From Mycobacterium botniense (lineage in GTDB: Bacteria > Actinomycetota > Actinomycetes > Mycobacteriales > Mycobacteriaceae): a stretch of DNA of 64,000 nucleotides. Within the stretch, counting starts at the first letter, position 1, and each line of letters begins with the position of its first letter. The notes below the pieces were generated by a model that was given only the letters and a program-made list of their open reading frames with translations, was not told where the DNA came from and ran no database searches. The translations under genes and the position numbers were made by a program. The DNA is taken from contig NZ_BLKW01000002.1 in the NCBI RefSeq assembly GCF_010723305.1, positions 1,240,001-1,304,000 of the forward strand, in the 5' to 3' direction. This document shows, one piece after another, positions 16,450-27,507 of the stretch.

Positions 16450-17412
16450 ATGGCTCACGACATGACTGATGTTGAGGACGTGCAATCCGTACGGACCGAC
16501 GGCGACACCTGGGCCATCACCGAGAGCGTCGGTGCCACGGCGTTGGGCGTCGCCGCGTCCCGCGCGGTTGAAACGGCGTCACCCGATCCACTGATCCGTG
16601 ACGAGTTCGCCTACCTCCTCGTGTCGTCGGCCGGGCTGGCGTGGGCGCGCCTTGCCAGCCCCGATATGGACTGGATCGGCGACGACGAGCACGGGCGCCG
16701 TGCCCACCGGGTGGGTTGTGATTACCAGGCGGTCCGCACCCACTTCTTTGATGAGTTCTTCAGCGCCGCTACCCAGAGCGGCATCCGCCAGGCAGTGATT
16801 TTGGCTGCTGGGCTGGACTCGCGGGCTTACCGACTGGACTGGCCGCCGCACACCATTGTCTATGAGATCGACCAGCCCAAAGTGCTCGAATACAAAGCGG
16901 GCATCCTGGGATCCCATGGAGCGGTTCCCACCGCAACACGGCGCCCCGTCGCAGTGGACCTGCGTGACGATTGGCCGACCGCACTGATCGCCGCCGGTTT
17001 CAACCGAACCCGGCCGACGGCCTGGCTGGCCGAAGGGCTCCTGCCGTACCTGCCCGCCGATGCGCAGGACCGCCTCTTCGAGAGGCTCACCGCGCTGAGT
17101 GCACCGGGCAGCCGGGTGGCCGTCGAAGTGTTTGGTTTCGATGGCAGCAACGAGCGGCGCCGAGCGGCGCGCCGCGCACGATGGGCGCGTATGCGGCGGC
17201 TCGGTCTGGACGTCAACGTCGAAAAGCTGACTTACCCGGATGCCAACCGCGCCGACGCCGCTCAGTGGCTCACCGACCACGGCTGGCAGGTGCACGCCGT
17301 CAGCAACGCCGACGAGATGGCGCGCCTGGGCCGCCCAATACCCGCAGACCTGGTCGAGGAGACCGTCGCCAGCACGCTGGTGCGGGCACGCCTGGATCGA
17401 CCGGACAGATAG
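16450..17412 (+). CDS. SAM-dependent methyltransferase, TIGR00027/Omt family (copy 1)
   Basis: About 320 residues from ATG 16450; the frame extends to 16345 but the extra residues lack family similarity. Motifs are [13 protein letters not shown] near the N-terminus (the Omt-specific start), [13 protein letters not shown], then [17 protein letters not shown], the SAM-binding loop, and [20 protein letters not shown]. These putative O-methyltransferases are expanded in mycobacteria. First of three tandem paralogs at the position of Rv0145/Rv0146. Substrates are unknown. Confidence 0.88.
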   Translation: MAHDMTDVEDVQSVRTDGDTWAITESVGATALGVAASRAVETASPDPLIRDEFAYLLVSSAGLAWARLASPDMDWIGDDEHGRRAHRVGCDYQAVRTHFFDEFFSAATQSGIRQAVILAAGLDSRAYRLDWPPHTIVYEIDQPKVLEYKAGILGSHGAVPTATRRPVAVDLRDDWPTALIAAGFNRTRPTAWLAEGLLPYLPADAQDRLFERLTALSAPGSRVAVEVFGFDGSNERRRAARRARWARMRRLGLDVNVEKLTYPDANRADAAQWLTDHGWQVHAVSNADEMARLGRPIPADLVEETVASTLVRARLDRPDR

Positions 17413-19340
<1,928 letters not shown>

Positions 19341-19434
19341 AGGTGACTGCCGTCGACAAAACCTGACCGGCACCTGTTACCCAACCGGGTGGTTGGTTAG
19401 GATTGGGATTCCGCCGGTGAGGAAGGGAAGCCCA

Positions 19435-20850
19435 ATGACCACCGAAGCCGCCGCACACGGCACTGCCGCCAAAATATCGGCAGGCCAGGACGTCCCGCAA
19501 ACAGTGACCCGACTACGCGAGACGTTTGCCAGTGGGCGAACCCGCACGCTGGAGTGGCGGCGCACCCAGTTGCGGGCCATCGAGACGATGATGGCTGAGA
19601 ACGAGGACAAGATCGCCGCCGCCCTGGCTGATGACCTTGGCCGCAAACCATTCGAAGCCTGGATGGCCGACATCGCCGGCACCGCCGCCGAGGCGCGGTA
19701 TGCGGCCAAGCATGTGGGCAGGTGGATGCGCCGTAAGCACCGCCTGTTGGAACGTGCGCAGCTACCCGGGCGTGGCTGGGTGGAGTATGAGCCCTACGGG
19801 ACCGTGCTGGTCATCGGCGCGTGGAACTACCCGTTCGTTCTGACACTCGGCCCGGCTGTCGGAGCGATCGCTGCTGGAAACACAGTGGTGCTCAAGCCGT
19901 CTGAGATTGCACCGGCCTCGTCGCGGCTGATGGCCGAACTGGTGCCGGCCTATCTCGACCGGGATGCGGTCGCGGTGATCGAGGGAGATGGTGCGGTGAG
20001 CCAGCAGCTGATCGCCCAAGGCTTTGACCGGGTGGTATTCACCGGTGGCACCGAGATCGGCCGCAAAGTCTACGAAGCCGCCGCCCCGCACTTGACCCCG
20101 GTGACCCTCGAACTGGGGGGGAAGAGCCCGGTGATTGTCGCGGCGGACGCCGATGTGGATGTCGCGGCCAAGCGGATCGCCTGGATCAAACTGCTCAATT
20201 CCGGCCAGACGTGCATTGCCCCCGATTATGTACTGGCCGACGCAACCATCCGAGACGAACTGGTGACCAAGATCAGTGACGCCATCACCACGTTTCAGTC
20301 CGGCGAAGCGGCGGGAATGCGCATCGTCAACCAGCGGCAATTCGATCGGCTGAGCCGCTATCTGGCTGACACTAAGGGCAAGATCGTTGTGGGCGGGAAC
20401 GTCGATGCGTCGGCTCTGCGGATCGAACCGACTGTGGTCGTCGACCCTGATCCCGACGAGCCGTTGATGAAAGACGAAATCTTCGGCCCGATCTTGCCAG
20501 TAATCTCGGTCCAATCTCTCGACGAAGCAATACGTTTCGTGAACTCTCGGCCCAAGCCGTTGTCGGCGTATCTGTTCACCAAGGCACGCGCCGTGCGCGA
20601 ACGGGTGATCAAGGAGGTGCCGGCGGGCGGCATGCTGGTGAATCATCTGGCGTTCCAATACTTCACGTCCAAGCTGCCGTTCGGCGGGGTCGGCCCGTCA
20701 GGTATGGGCGCTTACCACGGCCGCTGGGGTTTCGAGGAGTTCAGCCATCGCAAGTCAGTGCTCACCAAACCCACCCGACCCGACATATCGAGGTTCATCT
20801 ACCCGCCGTATACAGAGAAGGCGTGGAAGTTAGCGCGTCGGCTGCTTTAG
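19435..20850 (+). CDS. NAD(P)-dependent aldehyde dehydrogenase, class-3-like
   Basis: 471 residues from ATG 19435, preceded by GGAAGGGAAG. Catalytic residues are visible: Asn131 in GAWNYPF, Glu226 in LELGGK, and Cys260 in NSGQTC. The C-terminal part (FQYFTSKLPFGGVGPSGMG, then SVLTKP) and a lysine-rich tail match fatty aldehyde dehydrogenases, which oxidise long-chain aldehydes to acids. It is the equivalent of Rv0147. A hairpin at 20902-20927 follows before the next gene, so expression of the downstream SDR may be partly separate. Confidence 0.92.
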   Translation: MTTEAAAHGTAAKISAGQDVPQTVTRLRETFASGRTRTLEWRRTQLRAIETMMAENEDKIAAALADDLGRKPFEAWMADIAGTAAEARYAAKHVGRWMRRKHRLLERAQLPGRGWVEYEPYGTVLVIGAWNYPFVLTLGPAVGAIAAGNTVVLKPSEIAPASSRLMAELVPAYLDRDAVAVIEGDGAVSQQLIAQGFDRVVFTGGTEIGRKVYEAAAPHLTPVTLELGGKSPVIVAADADVDVAAKRIAWIKLLNSGQTCIAPDYVLADATIRDELVTKISDAITTFQSGEAAGMRIVNQRQFDRLSRYLADTKGKIVVGGNVDASALRIEPTVVVDPDPDEPLMKDEIFGPILPVISVQSLDEAIRFVNSRPKPLSAYLFTKARAVRERVIKEVPAGGMLVNHLAFQYFTSKLPFGGVGPSGMGAYHGRWGFEEFSHRKSVLTKPTRPDISRFIYPPYTEKAWKLARRLL

Positions 20851-20901
20851 CCGTGTCGGCGCGTACCTGACCGAATAGCCCGGCGACGATTCGGGCCACG
20901 C

Positions 20902-20927
20902 AGCGGCCCGGCCACGGTCGGGCCGCT
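20902..20927 (+). terminator. GC hairpin between ALDH and SDR genes
   Basis: AGCGGCCCG (20902-20910) and CGGGCCGCT (20919-20927) form a 9-bp stem with an 8-base loop. No T-run follows, as is common for mycobacterial terminators. It ends 19 bases before the next ATG and could instead act as an mRNA-processing or attenuation element. Confidence 0.5.
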
Positions 20928-20946
20928 ACACGCAGAAAGGAAGTTC

Positions 20947-21810
20947 ATGCCCGGAGTACAAGATCGTGTCATCATCGTCACCGGAGCCGGGGGAGGGCTG
21001 GGCCGCGAGTACGCTCTAACGCTCGCGCGGGAAGGCGCCAGCGTGGTAGTCAACGACCTGGGCGGCGCGCGTGACGGCACCGGGGCGGGCTCGGAGATGG
21101 CCGACCAGGTGGTTGCCGAGATCAAGGACGCCGGGGGCCGCGCTGTCGCGAACTACGACAGCGTCGCCAGCGAGGAGGGGGCGGCCAACATCATCAAGAC
21201 TGCGCTCGACGAGTTCGGCGCGGTGCACGGTGTGGTGAGCAACGCCGGGATCCTGCGTGACGGCACATTCCACAAGATGGCGTTCGAGAACTGGGACGCT
21301 GTGCTCAAGGTGCACTTGTACGGGGGTTACCACGTGCTGCGCGCGGCCTGGCCGCATTTCCGCGAGCAGAGCTACGGGCGGGTGGTCGTCGCCACCTCCA
21401 CCAGCGGGCTGTTCGGCAACTTCGGACAGTCCAACTACGGGGCGGCCAAGATGGGATTGGTCGGGTTGATCAACACGCTGGCGCTGGAGGGCGCCAAATA
21501 CAATATTCACGCCAACGCGATTGCACCGGTGGCCGCGACCCGGATGACGCAGGACATCCTGCCCCCGGAGGTGCTGGAGAAGCTCAAACCCGAATTTGTG
21601 GCGCCGGTGGTGGCGTATCTGTGCACCGAAGAATCTGCGGATAACGGGTCGGTTTTCATCGTCGGCGGCGGCAGGGTGCAGCGGGTCGCATTGTTCGAGA
21701 ACGAGGGTGTGAACTTCGAGAACCCGCCGTCAGTGGACGACGTGGCCGCGAAGTGGGCGCAAATCACCGACCTGTCCGGGGCTAAACAGGCGAGTTTTTC
21801 GGTGCGCTGA
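20947..21810 (+). CDS. SDR, peroxisomal multifunctional-enzyme-like 3-hydroxyacyl-CoA dehydrogenase
   Basis: 287 residues, ATG preceded by AGAAAGGAAG. The cofactor loop TGAGGGLG is at 12-19, NDLGGARDGTG is characteristic of the MFE-2 dehydrogenase subgroup, NAG is at 99-101, and the catalytic triad is Ser151, Tyr164, Lys168. The C-terminal extension (VQRVALFENEGVNFENPPS) is also an MFE-2 feature. These enzymes oxidise (R)-3-hydroxyacyl-CoA in beta-oxidation. Equivalent to Rv0148. The quinone oxidoreductase gene Rv0149 expected next is absent here. Confidence 0.9.
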   Translation: MPGVQDRVIIVTGAGGGLGREYALTLAREGASVVVNDLGGARDGTGAGSEMADQVVAEIKDAGGRAVANYDSVASEEGAANIIKTALDEFGAVHGVVSNAGILRDGTFHKMAFENWDAVLKVHLYGGYHVLRAAWPHFREQSYGRVVVATSTSGLFGNFGQSNYGAAKMGLVGLINTLALEGAKYNIHANAIAPVAATRMTQDILPPEVLEKLKPEFVAPVVAYLCTEESADNGSVFIVGGGRVQRVALFENEGVNFENPPSVDDVAAKWAQITDLSGAKQASFSVR

Positions 21811-21907
21811 GCTCTTAGGCGCAAATAGCCCAGGCCGGGCCGGGGCTGAGGCTCATGCTGAGCGTTTGCCGATCTAACCTAGCACCGCGGTAGCGGCGCC
21901 GCAGCGA

Positions 21908-23356
21908 TCATGGGATGAGACTGGCGAATTCGCTGATCGTGATTGCACCGGTTTCCACCAGCGGCACGAGGCCAAACCCGAGGGCGAACGGGATCAGCCC
22001 GACGTCGGCGGCCACCGGGTTGCCGATCGCGTCAAGGAGATTGCCAGCAGAGACTCCTTCCACAAATAGCGTCGCATCGTATTCGGGCAGTGTGACGCCC
22101 AGTGCAAGCGCAGCATCTGCCAACGGCTGCACGGTGGCGACGTCAGTGGAGACGGTGCTGACGAGCGCATCGACGACATTGCTCGCCGAAACCGGGACGT
22201 CCCCATGGGCGAAGGTGCTGATGGCGTTGATAAGTTCCAGCAGGTTCGACGGCGGGTTCAACGGGTTCGTGAGGAGGTTCGGGGTCAGGCCGAACGTGTA
22301 GGCCGCATTCAGAAGTGGTTGCAGCGAGGTGAAGTCGAACGTGAACGACAACGATTGCAGATCTTTGACGAAGTCGCCGATCCCCTGTTGCGTCCCGGCG
22401 GCCAGCGCCGTTATCAGCTGGGAGGGGCTGATATCGGTGGGGAATAACCCGAACGGCGTGGGCACATCCGGCGGATTCTGGGTGTCCCAACCTTGGGTGA
22501 GGCTGCCGTAACCCAGGTTGACCAGGATAGCCGTGTCCGGTTCAAGCAGAGCGTAAAGCGGCTGGCCGATTCCGGGGATCACCTGCAGCGGCTCCAGCAG
22601 CGGCAGACCGGTCGCCGGAATCATGTAATAAGTGGTGTCGGCGTAGGTGCCCAGATCGATGACATTGGTCAGCTCGGACGGGTCCAGGTAGGTGGCGTGC
22701 TCGTAGGCGATGCCGATCAGGGCGTTGAGGTCGGACAGCAGGTTGATCGGGTAGCGCGGGAAATCGGCAAATCCGTCGTATTCGTTGGTGTAAATGTCGG
22801 TGGGGTAGAGATCGCTCGGGGTTGCGCCGCTGAACGTCGCCCCGAAGCTGGGGATGGACAGGCCGGCGAAACGTTCCAGGAGTCCGCCGTCGGGGTTGTT
22901 GGGATCGCCGACCAGCACGAAACTCACGTCTGAGCTCGGCACACCTTCGGCATGCAGCTGCGACATTTCCAGCGAGGCGATCGTGGAGCTCTGCGAGTAG
23001 CCGAACACCTCGACGTGGTTGTGGTCGGCGATCTGCTGGCTGATCGCGGTGTTGAGGGTGGCTTCCCCCTGGGTGACCGACGAATCGAACGGCAACGTGT
23101 TGACACCGGTGACCGGGTAGAGCCCTTCGGGCGTGGTCAAGGGCAGGACAGAGGTGTCGGGCAGGTGCAGGAACAGCTCGTTGGCGGCGTCGACATAGGT
23201 TGGCGGGGGTACCGGGAAGCCGCTGGGGCCCATCACCAGGGCGGTATCATCGCCGAACGCCAAGGCTGAGTGCAGTATCGACGTCAGCCCCAGAAGAGAC
23301 GCACCGGCACCAGCCAGTAGACCAAAAGCGAACCAGCCGGACTTTGACCGTGGCAT
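21908..23356 (-). CDS. Secreted PE-PPE-domain (PF08237) serine hydrolase, copy 1
   Basis: 482 residues. An N-terminal signal peptide (hydrophobic core FGLLAGAGASLLGL, with SALAF before a likely cleavage near residue 34) replaces the PE domain of the M. tuberculosis proteins at this location (PE1/PE2). The hydrolase domain starts at ALVMGPSGFPVP. Its nucleophile elbow is GYSQSS (Ser121), with EYDGFADFPRYP and YEHATYL following, where the PE-PPE Asp and His are expected. RBS GGGAGG lies just upstream of the ATG. It probably acts on a lipid ester outside the cytoplasm. The C-terminal 150 residues are hydrophobic and repetitive. Confidence 0.88.
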   Translation of the reverse strand: MPRSKSGWFAFGLLAGAGASLLGLTSILHSALAFGDDTALVMGPSGFPVPPPTYVDAANELFLHLPDTSVLPLTTPEGLYPVTGVNTLPFDSSVTQGEATLNTAISQQIADHNHVEVFGYSQSSTIASLEMSQLHAEGVPSSDVSFVLVGDPNNPDGGLLERFAGLSIPSFGATFSGATPSDLYPTDIYTNEYDGFADFPRYPINLLSDLNALIGIAYEHATYLDPSELTNVIDLGTYADTTYYMIPATGLPLLEPLQVIPGIGQPLYALLEPDTAILVNLGYGSLTQGWDTQNPPDVPTPFGLFPTDISPSQLITALAAGTQQGIGDFVKDLQSLSFTFDFTSLQPLLNAAYTFGLTPNLLTNPLNPPSNLLELINAISTFAHGDVPVSASNVVDALVSTVSTDVATVQPLADAALALGVTLPEYDATLFVEGVSAGNLLDAIGNPVAADVGLIPFALGFGLVPLVETGAITISEFASLIP

Positions 23357-23727
23357 CGAAACCTCCCCTGGGCAGGGACAACGTTACTAAATCACCAAGT
23401 TATTCAGCTGCGTTCGGGCCGACGCGGGAATTGTGGGGCGCCGGTGACCTTTACGGCCGGGCCCTGCCCCTGATCGGATCGAATTCGTGCGGGCGCTGAG
23501 GCCGTGTGCGGCGTTACGGGCACCCGCCAAACCGCGCACGTTCCAGTGTCGTGTACTCCGGGTTCCTGTCCCCACGTGCGAGAGGTTCTGGCAAAACACG
23601 CCTGGGTTAAAGCCGACGAGGCTTTTCGCGGGGGTTGGTATCCGCCGCCGACGGTACAACACGCAACCTGACCTGCGCCGGACACCCGGTCCAGCGCAGG
23701 ACAGGTTGCCGGTTTCCTGGTCAGCTG
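23357..23727. other. 370-bp spacer between PE-PPE copies 1 and 2
   Basis: I see no coding frame with family similarity. The 3' half is dominated by the long hairpin at 23663-23709. The part nearest 23356 should hold the promoter of copy 1, in an AT-richer patch (about 23380-23405). Confidence 0.4.
23663..23709 (-). terminator. 19-bp-arm hairpin downstream of PE-PPE copy 2
   Basis: The arms are 23663-23681 (begins GCAACCTGACCTGCG) and 23691-23709 (ends GGACAGGTTGC). They pair over 19 positions with two mismatches around a 9-base loop. It lies 19 bases past the stop of the minus-strand gene ending at 23728. This is the most stable hairpin I found in the window and is best read as its terminator. 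Confidence 0.75.
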
Positions 23728-25212
23728 TCAGGGGATCAGGCTGCCGAGATCGCCTGCGATGCTGGTCGCAGCGTCCAGGAGTACGTCGAATTCGAAACCG
23801 CCGGCCAGGGTGACAAGTGCCATATCAGCCGCGATCGGCAAACCAATCGCGTTGACCGGGTCGCTGAGGTTGTTCAAGAACAGGCTGACGTCGTATGCGG
23901 GCATACTGGTCAACAGTGCGTTAGCGAGGTCTGCTGTGGGCAGCAGAGTGGCATAGGCCGTCGACGCCGCACCGGAAAGCGTATTAACGACGTTGACGAT
24001 ATCGGTGACCAACGAGCCGGGGTCACTGGCAAGGGTCGACAGCGCCGTCAAGGGGCCGGCTAACGCGCTTGAGGTTCCCGAGGCGGAATCCAGCAGCGAG
24101 CCAAGTGAGAACGTCACCGGATTCGGTCCGCTACCGGTCAAATCGGCAATGAAGTTATGGATGCCTTCCTCGGTGCCGCTGACCAGAAGCCCCGGTAACT
24201 GTTCGAATGCGCTGAGGCTGGGGAATAAGCCGAACGGGGTGGGAATGTTGGCGGGGCTGGTCGACCAGCCATACAGCGGGTCGCCGTAGCCCAGGTTGAC
24301 AAGATACGTCAGATCCGGCTGCAACAGGTCGGCTACCGCGTTGCCGAAGAAGGGGATCGACCTAATCGGATCGAGCAGCGGCAAATCGTTGACGGTGATC
24401 ATGTAGTAGTTGGTGAGGCTGTCCGCTGTGCCGGAGCCATAGTCCATCGAACCAGGCAGCAGCAGAGCGCTTTCGACCTGCGTGGACGTGAGGTCCGGGT
24501 AGGTGCCGTGCACGTAGTAGATACCGGCGAAAGCATTCAGGTCGGACAGCAGATCGATCGGGTAACGCGGGAAGTCGGCGTACCCGTCGTACTCCAACGT
24601 GTAAATGCTGTTCAGGTAATCGTCGGCGGGGGTCGCACCGCTGAAATCAAGACCGAGACTGGCGATTTGCAAACCGTCAAAACGTTCAAAGAGCCCGCCG
24701 TTGGGGTTCATGACGTCGCCGATCATCGCGAAAGACAGAGGGCTGTCCGGCTGTGGCGTGCCGTTCGGGTCGAGCGCCTCCATTTCCAGCGAGGCGATGA
24801 TTGTGCTTTGTGAGTAACCGAAAACCAGGGTGGCTTCAGGGGTTAACACGCCATTAGGGTTGATGGTGTTGTTGAGGATCGTCACCCCCTGCGCGACTGA
24901 CGTGTCCAGGGGCAGACTTTTCACCCCGGTGAGCGGATACAACCCTTCGGGGGTAAACAGGGCGTTTTCCGGATAGGGATTCGTCGGTCTGATATCGGGA
25001 AAGTACAGCTTGTTAACGGCTGCCACATACTCCTCGGAGGGTATCGGGTCACCGCTGCCGCCCATCACCCAAGTGATTTCGGGTGTGACAGGGTCGACCG
25101 CGCTGTCACCGTATGCGAAGGCCGTGTTCATCATCCCTGTGAGGGTTAAAAGACCTGCACCGCCAGCTGCGGTCAGCCCGAATCCCAGGAGTCGAAGCTT
25201 GTAACCCCACAT
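23728..25212 (-). CDS. Secreted PE-PPE-domain serine hydrolase, copy 2
   Basis: 494 residues from ATG 25212, which has GGGGAGG 4 to 10 bases upstream; a longer frame to 25323 lacks a plausible RBS or signal. Signal peptide: core LLGFGLTAAGGAGLLTLTG, AFAYG near the cleavage point. Hydrolase motifs are WVMGGSGDPIP, then GYSQST with Ser134, EYDGYADFPRYPIDLLSDL and YVHGTYPDL. It is a paralog of copies 1 and 3 with the same architecture and no PE domain. Same likely role as an exported lipid esterase or cutinase-like enzyme. Confidence 0.88.
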   Translation of the reverse strand: MWGYKLRLLGFGLTAAGGAGLLTLTGMMNTAFAYGDSAVDPVTPEITWVMGGSGDPIPSEEYVAAVNKLYFPDIRPTNPYPENALFTPEGLYPLTGVKSLPLDTSVAQGVTILNNTINPNGVLTPEATLVFGYSQSTIIASLEMEALDPNGTPQPDSPLSFAMIGDVMNPNGGLFERFDGLQIASLGLDFSGATPADDYLNSIYTLEYDGYADFPRYPIDLLSDLNAFAGIYYVHGTYPDLTSTQVESALLLPGSMDYGSGTADSLTNYYMITVNDLPLLDPIRSIPFFGNAVADLLQPDLTYLVNLGYGDPLYGWSTSPANIPTPFGLFPSLSAFEQLPGLLVSGTEEGIHNFIADLTGSGPNPVTFSLGSLLDSASGTSSALAGPLTALSTLASDPGSLVTDIVNVVNTLSGAASTAYATLLPTADLANALLTSMPAYDVSLFLNNLSDPVNAIGLPIAADMALVTLAGGFEFDVLLDAATSIAGDLGSLIP

Positions 25213-25739
25213 ACGACCTCCCCAAAGACGGCACTTGTGTGACTCGAGGGTCCACCACGAGCAAGCTTTTGGATGCACGTGCAACATACCCCGAACCGCG
25301 CTCCTCCTGTGGGAAATCCTCAAGATTTCCTTTGAAAAATCTCAGTCCGGGCTAGTCTGACATGCGGTTTTTCGCGGAGCGTCCTCAGCTGCCGGTCGTC
25401 GTCGTGTCACAGCCGCCGCGGGACCCGTTGTGTGGTCGACCGGTTTGTCGATGCGGTTTCGTGCGCAGCCTGATTCTGGCGCGCCCGTGATCAAAGCTGT
25501 GCCGCTATGTACTCTGGCGCGTTCATCCTGGGCGCCGCCGTCACCGTCGAGATCACCATATCAACGCCAAGAGAGTGGCTCGTGCTGCTCCGGCCTTAAC
25601 CGACGAACGCTGTCGCCGCACGAAGCCTTTGGCCCTCAATAACTCTCGATGCTTTCGGAGGAATGGTTGAGGACAGAAGCTGAGCGATAGTACCGCTGGC
25701 GCAGAAGGTCATCGACGGGGTGATCAAGCGGCCGAAGAC
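25213..25739. other. 527-bp spacer between PE-PPE copies 2 and 3
   Basis: Contains the AT-rich inverted repeats near 25313-25342 that precede copy 2. Close to the stop of copy 3, a short plus-strand frame at about 25688-25745 reads VPLAQKVIDGVIKRPKTYG. It resembles the end of an SDR-type protein but is too short to assign. Nothing else is supported. Confidence 0.35.
25313..25342. promoter_or_regulatory. AT-rich inverted repeats upstream of PE-PPE copy 2
   Basis: GAAAT (25313-25317) and ATTTC (25325-25329) are separated by 7 bases. They are interlocked with AGATTT (25323-25328) and AAATCT (25337-25342). AT-rich sequence is rare in this window. A similar GAAAT/ATTTC pair precedes copy 3. Confidence 0.35.
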
Positions 25740-27257
25740 CTACGGGACCACTGCGGTCATAGTGCTAATAGTCGCGGTGACCGCCTGATAGACAAGCTCG
25801 AGTTCGATGCTGGCCACCAGGGTGAGCAGCCCGGTGTCTGCGGCGATGGGCAGGCCGATGGCGTCGATGGGGTTGTTGAGGTTGGCGTCAAAGAGGCTGA
25901 TGTCGTAGCCGGATAAGCTGATTACCGCGGCGTTGACGATATCGGTGGTCTGCATCGCCAGGGTGGCCAGGGACTCGCCGGCGCTGCTGAGCGCGTTGGT
26001 GACATCGGTCAGCGTTGTTGCCGGATCGCTGAGGCCAGCCGACACCGCCGTGACAAGATCGGTCATGCTCGGCAGCGACAGCGCGGGATCCACGGTTGCC
26101 GACACCCCTGACACCAGCGCCGGCAGCGACACGGTGGCCAGGTCGTTGCTGAAAGCGCTGATACCCTGCTGCGCCCCGGCGGCCAGCTCGCCGGCGACGG
26201 TGATCGGGCTGACATCGGGAAACAGCCCGAACTCGGTGGGCACATTAGCCGGAAGTGAATAGCCAAGGTTGCCAGGGCCATAGCCCAAATTGATCAACAC
26301 CGTCAAATCCGGGCCGAACAGGGCGGCCAACGGTTTGCCGACCACCGGGACATCCGAGAGCACGGCCACCAGCGGCGGGGTTTCGTCAATCATGTAATAG
26401 TTGGTGAGGGTGTCCGCGCCGAGCGCCTGCGAGCCCGGCAACAACGTTGCGGTGGCAACCTCTTCGGGCGTCAGCTCCAGGTAGATGCCGTGCAGGCTGA
26501 TCGTGCCCAGCACGGCGTTGAGGTCGGCCAGAAAGTCGATGGGGTAGCGCGGGAAATCGGCATACCCGTCATATTCGAGGGTGTAGATGTCGGTGGGGAA
26601 ATCATCGGCGGGAGTGGCGCCGTCGAACGAGATCCCCAGACTCGGCACGGCGAAACCGTCGAAGCGCTCCAGTATGCCCCCGTTAGGTGCGCTGGGGTCA
26701 CCGATCAGCACGAACTGCAGCCCGGCGTCGGGTTTCGGTGTGCCAGTGGGGTCAAGCTGCTCCATGACCAGGCTGGCGATCGTGGCGCTCTGCGAATACC
26801 CGAACACTGTTGACGCATCACCGGCTGCGGTGTTGGTGGCGATGGCGTTGTCCACGATGAGCATGCCCTGGCCCATCGAGGTGCTCAGCGCCGGAAACCC
26901 GGCCAGCGGCCCGGTCGTGGCAGTGGGGTAGTTGAGTGAGAACGGCATGCTGAGTTCCGGATATTCCGGGGTGAACAGCCCATTCTCGTAGGGAGCGGGA
27001 TAGGTGGTGTCGGGGAAATTCGGGTGAATGTAGAGGGTGTTGGCCGCTTGCACATAGCCGGGAACGTTGTAGTCGGGCAGCGGGATGCCGCTGCCACCCA
27101 TGACCAGCCCGATCGTCGTCGGATCAGCGGGCTCAGAGGCGGGATCCCCGTGGGCGAGCGGCGGATTCATTAGTGCGGTGAACGCCAGGACGCCCGTAGT
27201 TGTCAGCAGTCCCAGGCCTAGCGAACAAACCAGCGAATGAGGTTTACAGCCGAACAT
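25740..27257 (-). CDS. Secreted PE-PPE-domain serine hydrolase, copy 3
   Basis: 505 residues, ATG 27257 behind GGGAGGTCG. Signal peptide core LGLGLLTTTGVLAFTALM with PLAHG near the cleavage. Motifs are LVMGGSGIPLP, then GYSQSA with Ser155, EYDGYADFPRYPIDFLADLN and SLHGIYLEL. The insertion between the N-terminal strand and the nucleophile is longer than in copies 1 and 2. The three genes are separately spaced (more than 370 bases apart), each with its own RBS and probably its own promoter. Substrate unknown. Confidence 0.88.
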   Translation of the reverse strand: MFGCKPHSLVCSLGLGLLTTTGVLAFTALMNPPLAHGDPASEPADPTTIGLVMGGSGIPLPDYNVPGYVQAANTLYIHPNFPDTTYPAPYENGLFTPEYPELSMPFSLNYPTATTGPLAGFPALSTSMGQGMLIVDNAIATNTAAGDASTVFGYSQSATIASLVMEQLDPTGTPKPDAGLQFVLIGDPSAPNGGILERFDGFAVPSLGISFDGATPADDFPTDIYTLEYDGYADFPRYPIDFLADLNAVLGTISLHGIYLELTPEEVATATLLPGSQALGADTLTNYYMIDETPPLVAVLSDVPVVGKPLAALFGPDLTVLINLGYGPGNLGYSLPANVPTEFGLFPDVSPITVAGELAAGAQQGISAFSNDLATVSLPALVSGVSATVDPALSLPSMTDLVTAVSAGLSDPATTLTDVTNALSSAGESLATLAMQTTDIVNAAVISLSGYDISLFDANLNNPIDAIGLPIAADTGLLTLVASIELELVYQAVTATISTMTAVVP

Positions 27258-27367
27258 GTGCGACCTCCCAATTGTGGACAGGCCTACTGGTGGTGAATCG
27301 CAGTACTGAATGTCGAAGCAGGACAGCTCTCCACTGGGAAAAGTCTAGACCTTTCGCATGATTTTCT

Positions 27368-27387
27368 AAGAAATTCACAGATTTCTT
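27368..27387. promoter_or_regulatory. Inverted repeat AAGAAAT-N6-ATTTCTT upstream of PE-PPE copy 3
   Basis: Perfect 7-bp arms (27368-27374, 27381-27387) about 110 bases upstream of the ATG, in an AT-rich island. It shares the GAAAT/ATTTC core with the repeat before copy 2. Confidence 0.4.
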
Positions 27388-27507
27388 TGTGAGATACTTA
27401 GCTGGCGCTTGTGGTGCTCACACGTTCGCGCGGCGGGTGCCGCTACTGCCGGACCCCGCCCCCGGCAACCGCGAGCACGCAACCGTGGTCGGAAACCCTC
27501 TTCGCAT

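Noticed and set aside
25688..25745. Possible SDR-type C-terminal fragment (VPLAQKVIDGVIKRPKTYG)
   Set aside because: Too short to tell from chance; no upstream SDR motifs are found.
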